A stretch of 64,000 nt of DNA from Apoda limacodes. Taxonomy: Eukaryota > Arthropoda > Insecta > Lepidoptera > Limacodidae. The stretch is from positions 14,767,092-14,831,091 of the forward strand of contig OX291554.1 of NCBI GenBank assembly GCA_946406115.1, read 5' to 3'. The translations under genes were made by a program, and so were the position numbers. Below are positions 1 through 11,302 of this stretch, in pieces (within the stretch, counting starts at the first letter, position 1; the number at the start of each line of letters is the position of its first letter). The notes below the pieces were generated by a model. It worked only from the letters and a program-made list of their open reading frames with translations. It did no database searches and was not told where the DNA came from.

Positions 1-484
1 GATTACCAGGGCCGCCATTTTTTTTTGTGCAAAAAATGTGCTTCTGTAATATGTAACTAGTTATAGTCCTAGGATAGTGAATTTTCTATGATAAGTTTGT
101 CAACTATTGATGCTGTAAACGCTTACTTTCATCAGATATGCTATTGCTAACTGAACATTTATCGTAGAAACAACATGAAACATTTTCAAATGCTTATAAC
201 TATTCTATAACTAGTTATATATTTTTAGAGATGCACACTTTAGAAATTAGCTTTTTTGAATAGGAAATCAATACTGACTAGTGGCGGCGCTAGCGGACGT
301 CAGAAACGACTCTTAAACTTTGGCAATATTTCGTGCAGCTTTCACATAATTTGCTTTTTAAAAGAGTAACGTAGACTTAAGTAGTCGTAAAACACAAAAG
401 AAACTTCAAATTCTACGTTACATTTTACTCAGTACATCAAAATTGAAAACATACATGAATATTAAAAAAAAAAATTAACAAAAA
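1..484. other. AT-rich sequence, nothing identified
   Basis: No coding frame, repeat signature or RNA gene was recognised. A short GC-rich patch (gtggcggcgctagcgg, about 281-298) interrupts otherwise AT-rich sequence. Confidence 0.5.
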
Positions 485-900
485 CAACAACCGACTTCAA
501 AAAGATGCACTAAATAGGTAAAATAATTATTTCAAAAATTTAATGTATATTATGTTTAAAGCCGGTGTGCTTTAGTCGGTTGTTGCTGAAATTTTTTTTT
601 TTCAAATATTCATATACGTTTTCAGTTTTGTTCAACTGAGAAAAATGTACTTTTGAAGTCTGTTGTTGTTTTTGATAAAAAAGTTTTAATTTTTGAAAAA
701 AGTGACCTATTGGTTTCTTTTTTCGCACACTAAAAAAATACCCAAATCGTTTCAAGCGTGCCTATAAAAATTTGTAGAGTTCACTTAATTTCTCCAGAAT
801 CACATCATTATATCCTGACTTGATGACCATGGGACCGTGACCGACAAACATACGGGTCAAACCAAGAACCTCCTCTTTTTAAAAGTCAGTCAATAAAGTG
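485..900 (+). repeat. Dispersed lepidopteran repeat with 'gaacctcctc...' end
   Basis: The block opens with aaccgacttcaaaaag and closes with gaacctcctctttttaaaag, a motif pair seen at the ends of a very common lepidopteran interspersed repeat. The internal stretch ending in cctgacttgatgaccatgggacc also fits that family. Related end motifs occur at about 6360-6400, 43986-44015, 44380-44400 and 51020-51050. A 71-codon minus-strand frame inside it is Lys/Phe-rich low complexity and is not a gene. The class of the element (LINE or other) is not certain. Confidence 0.5.
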
Positions 901-959
901 TAAATAACATTAGCACAATTAGCATTTTAAATCGAAAGAAAATAAACTATTGCATTTTG

Positions 960-1400
960 CCCTTCTTCGTCTTCCGTTTTATTCGCACCAGGCAAATGCC
1001 AAAGCGACGGAACTTGTTGATTAGCTATCGGGAACTGGCACGCCTCGTCTGGTTTCACTTACGGTGCCAGTTTTTCGTGGGGAATGCGATCGATCGGTGG
1101 CATTGTTCATCGGGGCGGCAGGTTGCATAATGCGTCAGCCGTGGGAGCTTAAGCGCGCCCGGCCCGTTATGCGACGCACGCCATAGGTACCGTTCCATTA
1201 CTGATTTTATTAGACGATTCGCGTGTATCGCCCGTAATCAATTTAAGCATGTTGGCCCATTGTAAGTCGCTCCACTTGCAACGTATTATGGAGCATAAAA
1301 CGCCACGCTCTCCATTTAAGCTCACACGCTCTTTCATTGAGCCTCACGGGCTAATGTAAAGCTCGACGGATATAATTTTGTTTTGTTGTCGTTATCTAGG
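960..1400. promoter_or_regulatory. GC-rich island, candidate conserved non-coding element
   Basis: This stretch has clearly higher GC and CpG content than its AT-rich surroundings, with groups such as gcgatcgatcgg, cggggcggcagg and gcgcgcccggcccg. It lacks an open frame of useful length and no repeat family signature is recognised. Such islands in insect intergenic DNA are often enhancers or untranslated exons. That role is inferred only from composition. Confidence 0.3.
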
Positions 1401-2370
1401 ACGTTGCCGTATATCACAAATTTTATGCTCGGTTTCTTGGTGTCTATTTACTTCCTCGTAAGTTGCTATCGACAGTAATGGAATTGAAATATGACTTACT
1501 GGATTAAGTAGCTTTTCTAGTTTATACAACTGGATTTCTAATTTAATGCATCGCTCTGTTTTGCTGACAGTAACCCTTTTTTACCTTCTACTATCTTTAA
1601 ACGTCACACAAACTTTAAACATCATAACAAACTCTATTCTGTATTAAAACTAAGTAATAAGCATCTTCATCAGCTATCCTTTTCATGTGTAACTTATAAA
1701 TATTTCCTTGTGTAGTAATAATGAAATGAAAATAATACTTTTTTTTTTAAAATGAATTCCGTCTTTAAGCAGTAGGGCGATTGTATGACTCCAATAGTAA
1801 TCGTATTATAGTCCAATAGTGTGTCCATTGCCGTGCGCATAGACAGTATGTGCCATTTAATACAATGGCGCGCGGTAATGGTACTGGTTACAGACTCCAA
1901 CGATCACCATTGGAGTTAGATAATGGTCCTTGCTGATCTGCATTTCTTTTAAAAACATATAAACTTTTAATGGGTTTAATACAGAACTTGACATAGTCAA
2001 TGATCTGGATATGCAAAAATGTCATTAGGTAATATTTTAAGTTAATTTTTCTTATACGGTTCCAAATAGCCACATTATTAAAATTTGAAACCATTACTCT
2101 ATTTAAACAAGGTTACCATGTCACACAGAAATTCTATATTTTTTTTAAGTCCAATGCATCATTCGATACTTTGAGTTAAAAAGTGACAAGTCACATTTTA
2201 TTTAGTTGTGACTGTGACTGTGACGAATCGCATTAATCTTATTTCGTGGTCAATTTACAGTCCATCACGTAGAAATTTCTTTTACACCAGGCATAAATGG
2301 AAAAGTTTCAAAAAATTCTGATAAACTTTTTACCTTAAATATAAATACAGTAAGAAATGACAGGTATATT
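1401..2370. other. AT-rich sequence, nothing identified
   Basis: No gene or recognised repeat. A triple gtgact run lies at about 2207-2224, next to a small dyad around agtgacaagtcac. Two overlapping minus-strand frames of 68 codons in this stretch look random. Confidence 0.5.
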
Positions 2371-2576
2371 TGAATTATTTGATTTATGTACTCTCAATAA
2401 AATTTATGAATTCATACGAATATAATAAAGAATTATTTTATTTATGTACTCTTAATAAAATGTATTAATTCATCGAATATTATAAAGAATTATTTTATTT
2501 ATATACTCTCAAAATGTATGAATTCATACAAATATAATAAAAAAATACTTTATTCATGTGCTCTTAAATAAAATAT
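2371..2576. repeat. 57-58 bp tandem repeat, about 3.5 copies
   Basis: The phrase tttatgtactctcaataaaa recurs in diverged form starting near 2383, 2441, 2498 and 2555, giving a period of 57-58 bases. Each unit also holds an attcatacgaatataataaag-like segment. The copies differ by point changes and small indels, so the array is not recent. Confidence 0.75.
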
Positions 2577-3677
2577 TCTAAATATATATTATATATAAAT
2601 AATTTCAAAGCAAAAATCACAGGCAATGCTTAGATAATATATGTGTTTGGCATCTATTTCTCTTATCCGTACAAAATTCGACTTCAAACACATTTTATAT
2701 GTACGGTTAACTTGTATATAAAACCTATTTATATAAAGTTAATACTAATTTTGTGTAATATTTGTAGGTCCAATATGTACAATGGTAGGTGTATATTTAT
2801 TGTAATTTATAATTATTATTTTTTCTGTGCTTACCCTTATCTTACTCTGGTTCTATTGATCTATGCTTTTATATTGTTCGTATCTTACCTCAATTTCAGA
2901 ACTTAGTTCCTGATTGTTCAGAAATTTCGTCAAGGAAAAACAGCTACTAAATTGATTCCTTAAAAGTTGTTAATTTTTTATGAAGTAATATTTCAATAGA
3001 AGTTCTCGTTGAATGTAAAGTTATATTCGCTTTTATTAGTGTTTTGTCGCGTAAACCGTAAGCTGTCAACGGTACTGGTGTTTTCGCTGGTTATTTTTCT
3101 AGTTTTTGTATTGCTTCAGCGGATAATAACTATGCACAAAACACGAAAATCTATGTAAAGTAGTCTAATAAGTTGTAAAAAATCTATTTTCGTTTGAAGT
3201 CCGGCGTTGAGTTTGTTTAGCATAACACAAAAAAAAAATAAGTAAATGATGACAATCTAAAATGTTTTAGTACGTATTTGTTATCCAACTACGCGTAGAT
3301 CGTGACAACAATTAGTCACAGTTGACTTATTTGATAGTAACGAAAGAATTAGAATTCTCGAGTACTATAAATCGTATGAGAGTTTGTTTTTAAATTTTTG
3401 CATATCGACGGTGTAGAATGAATACCTCGTATATTTTTTTTATTCTTGTTAAAATTTTATGAAAACCACGTATTTTATGATACGACGAAACTGTGAACAC
3501 AAAAAAGACTACAAATGCCATCTATAGAGTAAAATGAGACAACAGCGCATGTCAATATTTTAGTCATTAACGATATTAACCATTTCTTTCGTTTTCTGTA
3601 AAGTTTGAATTGGACATACAAGGTTATTATTCTCCAGAGACGATATAGAGTCTGTTATTAATTTTAGGACATTATTA
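2577..3677. other. AT-rich sequence, nothing identified
   Basis: No gene, RNA or repeat family was recognised. The 87-codon plus-strand frame at 2643-2906 is Tyr/Ile/Phe-rich, as expected from translated AT-rich DNA. Confidence 0.5.
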
Positions 3678-3715
3678 TAAATCTTTTACCTGGGTATACC
3701 CAGGTAAAAGATTTA
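3678..3715. repeat. Perfect 38-bp palindrome
   Basis: The sequence is its own reverse complement over all 38 bases, with no spacer. It is centred on the gtatac at 3694-3699, and its core reads ttacctgggtatacccagg. Pairing fails at the next base pair outward (3677/3716). It could extrude as a cruciform or be the centre of a degenerated inverted-repeat element. No further symmetry was seen outside it. Confidence 0.95.
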
Positions 3716-5044
3716 CAGACTTAAATTTTTATTTTTTTTATTTTTATTCACATAGATATCAACTAAAGGTCTGATCCTTAAAAAATTTTAGATTCAATTT
3801 GGTACAACTAGCTAACACAATTTGAGAATTGATTTATGTATATAAATACATTTATCAGACAAAAAGGTAGTGAAAGTTCTAACATTTTAATATAAGCAAA
3901 TATTGCCTTTAAATCACTTGCCATATTCCGTTACTAGCAAATGGCAAAAGTGTGCTAGAAAAGTAAAAATCAATCAGGCACCCGTATTTCATTGAAGTGG
4001 GTTACAAGTTGATACTAATTAGGCGCAAAGTTATTAAGATACTTGTTTGGTTGGCGACGACGCCCAAATATGAGCAAAGAGTAATTTATTGCCAACAATA
4101 TTTGGACTCGGTATCCGTGTCATCGATGACTAAACATGCTGATGGGGTCCACTCCTACACTTCGTTTTTTGTGTTTAGTAAAAATAGAAAATACATTAAA
4201 TAGATGATAATAATTTGCATTTGAAAAATTAGTCACTTTTAGCGAATGTAAAAAAGTGTGACCGCTCTTATCGGAAATGCATTAATTATTGTAATATTCA
4301 AATCAGGATAACAGTTTTACGTAAGTTTTATATTAATTAAAATTTGTTTTTACTTCGAAATATTAGAAGTTTATCATTATAATTTGCTCAAAATAATTTT
4401 AATTTAAAAAAAAAACACTCTCCGGTATTTTGTTACGCTTTTAGTTCTTATTCGATTTATGGTTGTTTGTTAAAATAGAGAAGTTTTTTTGTTGCTCAGT
4501 AGGAAATTCAAATATTAATTAATTTTGGTAAAAACAAACTTAAAGCTAACGTATCTTCTTTTCTATCTTCAATTACACGTTCGAAAGCAGCAAAGTCTCA
4601 TTCGCTTCTTATTGTTACCAAATTAAAACATCTTGTATATCTAAAAAGTAACGGAATTTAGTTATTAGCCATATTGCCAATTAAGATTTGGATTAGGATC
4701 TTAAGTATGTCATTATACAAATAATATTGCTATACATATACGTATATGTTATTTCAATTTACGTCGCTAATTACTGATAAAAATTTAGATTGCATGTTTT
4801 ATTTAATGATGTTAAAGATCATTAATTGCATTTGATTTAACATAAAATGCCCGCATTGTTCAAAATTTGTATATGTAAAATATATATTTTATAAGATTTT
4901 TGCCCTCGCTTTTTATATTTATAAATAATTCTTGAATATGTCTTGTGACATATTCTTGAAGGCAGACTGAATTTTGAAGTTCAGCAAGGTCTACTGACTG
5001 ACTGACTCTTCTATTTACTTCTGTTTATGAATTTATTTCGTGCT
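3716..5044. other. AT-rich sequence, nothing identified
   Basis: No gene or recognisable repeat. Three tandem ctga units lie at about 4993-5006. The 68-codon frame at 3997-4203 has no family resemblance. Confidence 0.5.
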
Positions 5045-5490
5045 TAATCTTTCATTCATTCTCTTAACAAGCCTCTTAAACTTTTCTTTGTCACTCCATT
5101 TTCTTTTCTTTCGCAACGCTCCCATTCATTCTCTCAACATGCTTCTAACAATTTTTTCAATCTTTATCACTCAATTTTCTTTGCCTTCGCAACGCTCACA
5201 TTCATTCTCTCGACATGCCTCAACACTTTTCTCAATCTTTATCACTCCATTTTCTTTGCCTTCGCAACGCTCACATTCATTCTCTCGACATGCCTCAACA
5301 CTTTTCTGAATCTTTGTCACTCCATTTTCTTTGCCTTTGCAACGCTCACATTCATTCTCTCGACATGCCTCAACACTTTTCTCAATCTTTATCACTCCAT
5401 TTTCTTTGCCTTCGCAACGCTCACATTCATTCTCTCGACATGCCTCAACACTTTTCTGAATCTTTGTCACTCCATTTTCTTTGCCTTCGC
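5045..5490. repeat. 75-bp minisatellite, about 6 copies, with 150-bp dimer pattern
   Basis: The marker tctct(c/t)(g/a)aca recurs at 5060, 5130, 5206, 5281, 5356 and 5431, so the last four intervals are 76, 75, 75 and 75 bases. The four right-hand copies alternate between 'ctcaatctttatcac' and 'ctgaatctttgtcac', giving a 150-bp higher-order unit. Because 75 is divisible by three, long frames run through on both strands. The minus-strand frame 5551-5171 encodes a 25-residue repeat with the Cys pattern CRENECERC, and it stops where one copy carries tcaatttt in place of tccatttt. Two copies lie beyond that stop. A coding role is not supported, because both strands are open for the same arithmetic reason. 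Confidence 0.9.
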
Positions 5491-5589
5491 TACGGTCCCG
5501 TATTACACTACTCGTATTTCTAATTTTATCAGCCAGAGTCATGTCGCACATGACTAACTATATAGCTAGGCTTTTCCCGCGTTTTCACC

Positions 5590-6060
5590 CACCTTAAATT
5601 AGGTTATCGGTGTAGGATGTCAACGGAAACTCCTAAAGTATCCAATTAATGAACGGGTTCACACTTGACATTTTCAAGTCGCCTATGTCCTTCCCCGGGA
5701 CTCAAACTATCTATGGCAGATTTCATCTTAATCGGTACTGAGGTTCAAATGTACAGAGACAACAAACAAAAAGACAGAGTTACTTTCGTTTTTATAATTT
5801 TTAAATGGAATATGGATTATATCTCTTACAAAGTTTTTATGTGTGTAACTTAAATTCTGTTGTTATTTGACCTATTTACTAGTACAACTCGCCATTAACA
5901 TAACATGTGTGTTAATCCATGACATGGTCCGTGTGCCAAATTTTAACTAAATCCATTCAACCGCTTATGCGTGATTAAGTAAAAAGCATTCAAACGTATC
6001 CAGAAATACGTTACCTACACAAATTTAAACAATATTGAAAAATTGACAAAATTGAGTCGA
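5590..6060. repeat. Dispersed element remnant (Helitron-like signatures)
   Basis: The piece cgcctatgtccttccccggg followed by actcaaactatc is the reverse complement of a motif usual in lepidopteran Helitron-like and related repeats (ggacataggc). The later gtgtgccaaattttaactaaatccattcaaccgcttatgcgtgattaa segment is a second widespread signature. It resembles text near 33420-33470 and 53480-53570. The boundaries are approximate and the two parts may belong to different insertions. Confidence 0.45.
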
Positions 6061-6119
6061 ATTTCGCAAAAAAACCAACAAGAAACGTTTCTGGGGCAAC
6101 TGTTAAAGAAGACGTTAAA

Positions 6120-6300
6120 AGTAGAATTTGTGTCGGGTGTACGCGGCTCCTACGACGGTCGTTCACCCGACACGACGTAATTAAAATCCTTCATGGAAAG
6201 CACGCCAGATGGAATCCGTCCTGACCCGCACGACCGCGCAGTACCGCCCTTTAAAAACGTTGCTTTATAAATAAGAGCATCGCAAACTTAGCTTGTCTGG
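6120..6300 (+). promoter_or_regulatory. GC-rich block followed by a TATA-like box
   Basis: A GC-rich stretch (gtacgcggctcctacgacgg to gcacgaccgcgcagtaccgc) ends at about 6250. It is followed by ctttataaataagagc at about 6264-6279, a good match to a TATA element. No open frame follows and no repeat family was recognised. A promoter or enhancer is possible, but the only support is composition and one short motif. Confidence 0.2.
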
Positions 6301-7960
6301 TAACTAATGGTAGACAAGATGCAGTTATCTACTGTTTTTAACTGACTTGAAAAATAAGAAAAGGAGGTTCTCAATTCGTCTATATTTTTTCTGATGTGTG
6401 TTACGTAATATCTTATAAATCAATTTTGACTATATGGTGTGGTAAACTCTTAAATGATCCCATTAAAATTTGGTAAAGATTAGTCCAAGGCAACCAGAGC
6501 TAAATGACGAAATGTCAATTCTATCAGTGTAGACGACCTACTGAAATATGCATCGTTGCTCAAGCAGCAAAAACTGATTTTGTCTTTGTAATTAGTTGTT
6601 TACATAGCAACTAGAGATTAAAAAAAAAACAAAATTAAAAACAAATCTAATTTTAGTTCAATATCAATTTAAAATTTAGGAAAAAAACCACCTTAACCGG
6701 ACATACACAGCTAAACACTAAGCGACGTGTTTTATTCGCTGCTAGTATGTAATATGCTGTTAGTATGTCTGCTTATAGGCTATTCTTAGTGCAGTAATAG
6801 GTACCAGTATCTGAAAATTCTTCGAGGAGTGTATAAATAGTATCAAAGTTATTATATATTAGGGTTCCGTATTTTTAAATTGGGATTACCGTTTTCACCT
6901 GCCGATAATGGTGGTTTTATAGCTAAAGAATTTAGGTCTCCACCATAATTGTATATAGCTGTTATTAAATCCTTATCGTCTGTAATGAACGCCGCCCACG
7001 AGAAACCGTAAAACTTACGATTTTAACAGTTAACATGCGTTATTAATATGGTAGGTACATACTATCAATACAGAACAATTTATTGGCTTTTAGTTTACCG
7101 TCCCAAAAAGCCAGGCTCCTACAGCCTAAAGGCCAAGCCATAAGTCTTAATTCTTCATTAAAAATTACTCACATTATTTGCTGCGCACTACCTATAATGT
7201 AATAAATCGGGTATCTTCTTGCGGTGTTAATCTTTGCACCGATAATTGTGAATGAAGAAAGAAATGGGTAAGGATAACGGTGGAAGTGGGAACCATTAGA
7301 AGGTATTGTCCCAAGTTCCGGTAGTTCCAATGCCAAAAGAAGCGAGTGCATGCAGCATGCGAAATTTATCGTGTGAAAAAGTGTGAGATATAGTGTAATT
7401 TTTTTTTTTTTTAATATTATATTGGGCTCGCACGGTCTTAGCAGACCATTTATGCATTTGCCAGAGTCAAAGTCAATTATATTATATCGTATCGTGGCGC
7501 GGGCGTTACCGCGCGTCCTCGTTTTCAAGTCCCAAGATTGGGCGGGACATTTGGTGTGGATCCTCAGAAATTGCGCGTCATGTCCTGCTTATTTCTTCAT
7601 AATTCACTATTCATGAGCCTTCGCTGCACAATTCACATGCTTTCGTAAAACATTACTAAAATATATACATCGAAAGTCACTAAATGAATTTAGAAAAATT
7701 AAACAGAAAAAAACACCACTCCTTCTTAAGATTCGCGCCAAAACTCCATAGTGTCGGTTGTTGTTTTTCTTATTACCATCAAGAAGTCTGAATGATTTTT
7801 TAAAATATTAATGTCATTGGATTCAAGTCCTTTGTGTCATTTCTTATTCAAAAATTTTTGTATTCACTTCGATAGTTTTATTGGTGTTTTTGATATAATT
7901 GTAGTGTCATACGACAGCATGTCGCTAAGCCAAGTCAGGTCCATAAACTCGTTGACGTTT
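6301..7960. other. No gene identified; repeat-like scraps
   Basis: The sequence is mostly AT-rich without recognisable genes. The piece near 7085-7142 (agccaggctcctacagccta, then aaggccaagcc) resembles decayed LINE 3' sequence. Frames at 7169-7528 (minus) and 7383-7616 (plus) overlap each other and look random. Confidence 0.4.
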
Positions 7961-7964
7961 GCCA

Positions 7965-8030
7965 ATTTGCACTAGGCTAGCGTCGTGTACTATGGCCTAA
8001 GCCTCCTTATTATTTCTAGAAGGCCTCTGT
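7965..8030 (+). repeat. LINE 3'-end fragment ('ggcctaagcctcct' family)
   Basis: The string gcactaggctagcgtcgtgtactatggcctaagcctcctta with a following gaaggcctctgtag matches the 3' end typical of lepidopteran non-LTR retrotransposons. A better copy sits at 28745-28945, an inverted copy at 57485-57560, and the same end is attached to the 5S-derived SINE at 32400-32455. Confidence 0.6.
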
Positions 8031-8329
8031 AGTTCTATATTTTGTACAATATTTTATATAGCATGAAAGTGCTACCCACCATTTTGTAATTTTGTTTCTG
8101 CAAATATAATATATATTTGTATATCAATACAAATCATACATAATAAAGATATAATTTATATCTTCAGAACTACATAGACAATAACTTATTATGGGGCCTG
8201 TAATTAAGTAAAACCTCTCGTTTTTCCGGACCATGTTATGTGAACTTGAGTATAGGAGCGCATAAGCTACCTATAGGTGTTATGATGTGCTGGTGCTAAA
8301 CTTGTCACCACTATCCCGCCATTGTTTCT

Positions 8330-8485
8330 AGTTCCGTAAGTACGGTAAAGAAATCGGGGCAGTGTATCTCCTTGTGCCAGAGGCCTCGATGCCGTGTCAC
8401 CGGCGGTCGCGCGGTCACGAACGCTCGCCTGGCTGTTCTCACGTCATTCCTTTACGTTTTAACTATCGGGTACGAGTTTAACGGG
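8330..8485. promoter_or_regulatory. GC-rich island
   Basis: CpG-rich sequence (gtgtcaccggcggtcgcgcggtc, then acgaacgctcgcctggctg) stands out from AT-rich neighbours. It has no open frame and no known repeat signature. It is listed as a candidate conserved element on composition alone. Confidence 0.2.
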
Positions 8486-8560
8486 GTCGGAGAAGCCCTA
8501 CTTTCATACTTCTTGCAAAGAAGTAAAATTGATGTTGTATAAAAAAATATCTAAATATTA

Positions 8561-8770
8561 GGGATCCGTTGGTAGTATTCCTGCCTGCTGTACCGAGTGG
8601 CGTGGGTTCGATCGCCGCCTGGACAAACATTTATGTATAATATAAATATGTATGTTAACGAAAAAAAAGTATATATGTGTTTGTATCAGTTGTCTGATTT
8701 CCATAGCACAAGATTTGCTTAGTTTGGATTCAGCTGTCGTTGTTTGATTTGTCCAAACAATATTTTTATT
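8561..8770 (+). repeat. tRNA-derived SINE, full-length but diverged
   Basis: The tRNA-like head begins gggatccgttggtagtattcc and carries a pol III B-box-like gggttcgatcgcc at about 8604-8616. It is followed by the body acaaacatttatgtataata, a tttgtatcagttgtctgatttcc segment, and agcacaagatttgcttag. The same body is shared with the SINEs at 30640, 30960 and 58636, and inverted at 19475, 50202 and 51702. It is not a functional tRNA gene, because no cloverleaf 3' half closes. Confidence 0.75.
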
Positions 8771-9009
8771 ACCTATAATGAATAAATTGTCACTCCTAAA
8801 AAATATAATTTATTTTCTCATTAAAGAAAAAATGTTTATACTGACACGAATAATGCTGTAATCATACAATAAAGTTACATATTTTAACGAGTGCTTATAA
8901 AACTATAATATTTAATGAAATATATGCACAAATTAAAATTTTCACGAAACTAAAAAAAAAAATTTCTTCTAATTTTTCTTCTAATGCTAAGCTCGGTGTA
9001 CATACCAAT

Positions 9010-9480
9010 AAAAGACTTTAACGCGCGCAACACTCTGCGCCTGTTGTATGATGCTAAGTTTAACTTAGCACCGTACATAACAATTAATAATTAAATAATT
9101 TTTATTTAATATTATTGAACAAATATTGAACATAGTTTAATATTGACCGCCCAGAATTATTTATTTATTTATTGCAAATTGCTTAATCACAATCAACTCC
9201 AAATCCTAACCTCATGTATATACTTGTATCTGGAAAATACTTAAACGCGCGCAACGCTCTACGCTGCTACGAAGAACTTTGCACTACATAATAATATTTT
9301 GTCAATTTATACAACAATTTGTTATGAAAACAATTAAAAATTCAAAATAAAAATGAACCTAAAAGAATAAATATTCAATATACTTAAATATTGACCGATC
9401 AGTATTATCTATTTATTGTTTAATAACCTATCAAGAAAAGATTTCAACGCGCGCAACATTCTACGGTCCTACGATGACAA
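9010..9480. repeat. Satellite-like array, three diverged units of about 200-225 bp
   Basis: The CG-rich core aacgcgcgcaac followed by a/g-ctctacgctgctacga-like sequence occurs at 9020, 9244 and 9446 (spacings 224 and 202). A second shared segment, tattgaccg(c/a)(c/t)cagnattat, then tatttatt, lies between cores at about 9142 and 9391. The cores are better conserved than the AT-rich linkers. A small dyad, gctaagtttaacttagc, follows the first core. No coding potential. Confidence 0.7.
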
Positions 9481-11104
9481 CGTATCACATAAAATAACAA
9501 TCCATACAAACAGTGATTTATAAGTTATATGAAGAATCCTTCTAAATAATAAGATATCCTAATTTATACTACATTAACTGTTCTTAAATCTCAATTGCTC
9601 AATACGAAAGGTATGAAAAAAATTAATTTGACATATGCCATATTGATTCTCATAAAAAAAAAATTGCAAAAAAATTATGGTGGTTGCAATTTTAAAGCAA
9701 ATAAGTGTTCTATTAATACAGTAGAGTCGTCGCTGACAAATTAAAAATCACAGATTTTTTGCTACGTATTGTTTTATAGTTTTTGACACAAGTTACTGTC
9801 GGCATGTAGGCGTGTTTATGATTCAGCGAAGCGGAATCAGACTTTACGGATTAAAGGTGGTTATCTATTTGTGTTCGTTTTTTCTTAGTGTATTTTTTTT
9901 ACTTAGCTTATTTTTAAACTCAAATTTAAACTTTTTTTATTCAAGTAGACTTTCAAACAGCACTTATGAATCGTCAGTTTATTTATTGATTTTATAAACT
10001 TTAAAACAGAGATCTATACTATTCTATGCTAAGAGACGGACAAAACATTTCTACTGCGCTTATAATGACGCCTGACGTAGGGCCGATCGAGTTATGAGGA
10101 AGCGTTTTTTTACATCACATTGTGGTTTTTAATTTTTTTACTTCAAACAAAACTCTCGATAGGTATAACATTTCATTTCAAACATATTTTACTAAAACAT
10201 GTAATTTAATTTAAGGTTTGTAATTTTTAAAGAACATAAAATTACAATCAATTCTATAATCACATTCATTACATAACTCGTGTATAAAATGCCATTGTTA
10301 TTTACAATGCTGTTACGTAAGTTTACAAGCTCGAGCGAGTCAATATCAACGGCCATGAACTCCTCGTTGCGACCTTCGCAGTTCACATTTTTGCATATGG
10401 ATTTATTACTCACTCGCTGACTTTTGCCCGTGACTTTTCTCGTTTATCAATAAAGTCTATAGAATTTCAGAACGTTTATAGCAAATATTTTCTCCCTAAA
10501 TTCGTATCCATAAGTACACAACGTATATTTTTTTGGGCTATCACGACACTTATTTCAGAAGGGGTTGGCAGCACAATCAGAGATATAACGAGCATAAACT
10601 GTTGCGGTAACCAGTTAATGCTGACAATATATGTCCATCTTGTATCGGTGGTCTGATGATTTTCCCTTCTAAAGTGACTGGATCCTATCGTCTTAGATCA
10701 TGGAGACCAGTTTCGAGATGAAGTTTACAATACATTACAAGTAACAATTTTATCGGAAATAGAACCCATGTACTTTGATTCCGTAAACACAACTTTCCGT
10801 GATCTTTATATTTGAATCTCAATCATTTATATTTACAAAGGTACTTACGACGGATTTAATTGCAGACCTCCAAATATACACAAAAATATATATCTACATT
10901 TTTTCACATTATTAATATAGTATATGATCATAGAGATTATTATTTTCTGCTATAAATATTAGGTATGTTTACGGGCACTACAAGTTTATGTATAGTTAAG
11001 TATTCGCAAATCAAAATATAAAATCAATATAATTTTAAATTTCGACTTTCTCTGTAGTCCTATATATACCTTTCTGCATGTCATCTTAAGCGATTATGTT
11101 TTAT
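9481..11104. other. No gene identified; one candidate exon-like patch
   Basis: The stretch is mainly AT-rich. At about 10310-10440 composition becomes more balanced. On the minus strand the string cagcgagtgagtaataaa (about 10403-10420) resembles a splice donor (GTGAGT). The 73-codon minus-strand frame at 10192-10413 has no family resemblance. Nothing else is recognised. Confidence 0.3.
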
Positions 11105-11302
11105 TATAAACCTTAACTTTAACATATACCTAAAACTTCATCATATAACTTAAACTTCAACATATACTTAAAACTTCAACATCTACCTTAAACTTCAACA
11201 TGTACCTTAAACTTCAACATGTACCTTAAACTTCAACATGTACCTCAAATTTCGATATATACCTAAAACTTCAACATTTACCTAAAACTTCAACATAAAG
11301 AT
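11105..11302. repeat. 19-bp tandem array, about 10 copies
   Basis: The unit acttcaacatgtaccttaa repeats head to tail with a 19-base period. The central three copies are nearly identical and the flanking copies carry substitutions and one- to two-base indels (acatatacctaa, acatctacctta, acatttaccta). The array has no open frame of note. Confidence 0.9.

Noticed and set aside
2643..2906. 87-codon hydrophobic frame as a small membrane protein
   Set aside because: Composition is what AT-rich DNA gives by chance, there is no promoter or splice context, and no family resemblance.
5171..5551. 126-codon minus-strand frame as a cysteine-rich protein gene
   Set aside because: It is produced by a 75-bp tandem repeat whose period is a multiple of three. 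The opposite strand is equally open, and the frame stops inside the array.
11105..11302. CRISPR-like regularly spaced repeat
   Set aside because: The 19-bp units are directly contiguous with no unique spacers and the genome is eukaryotic.
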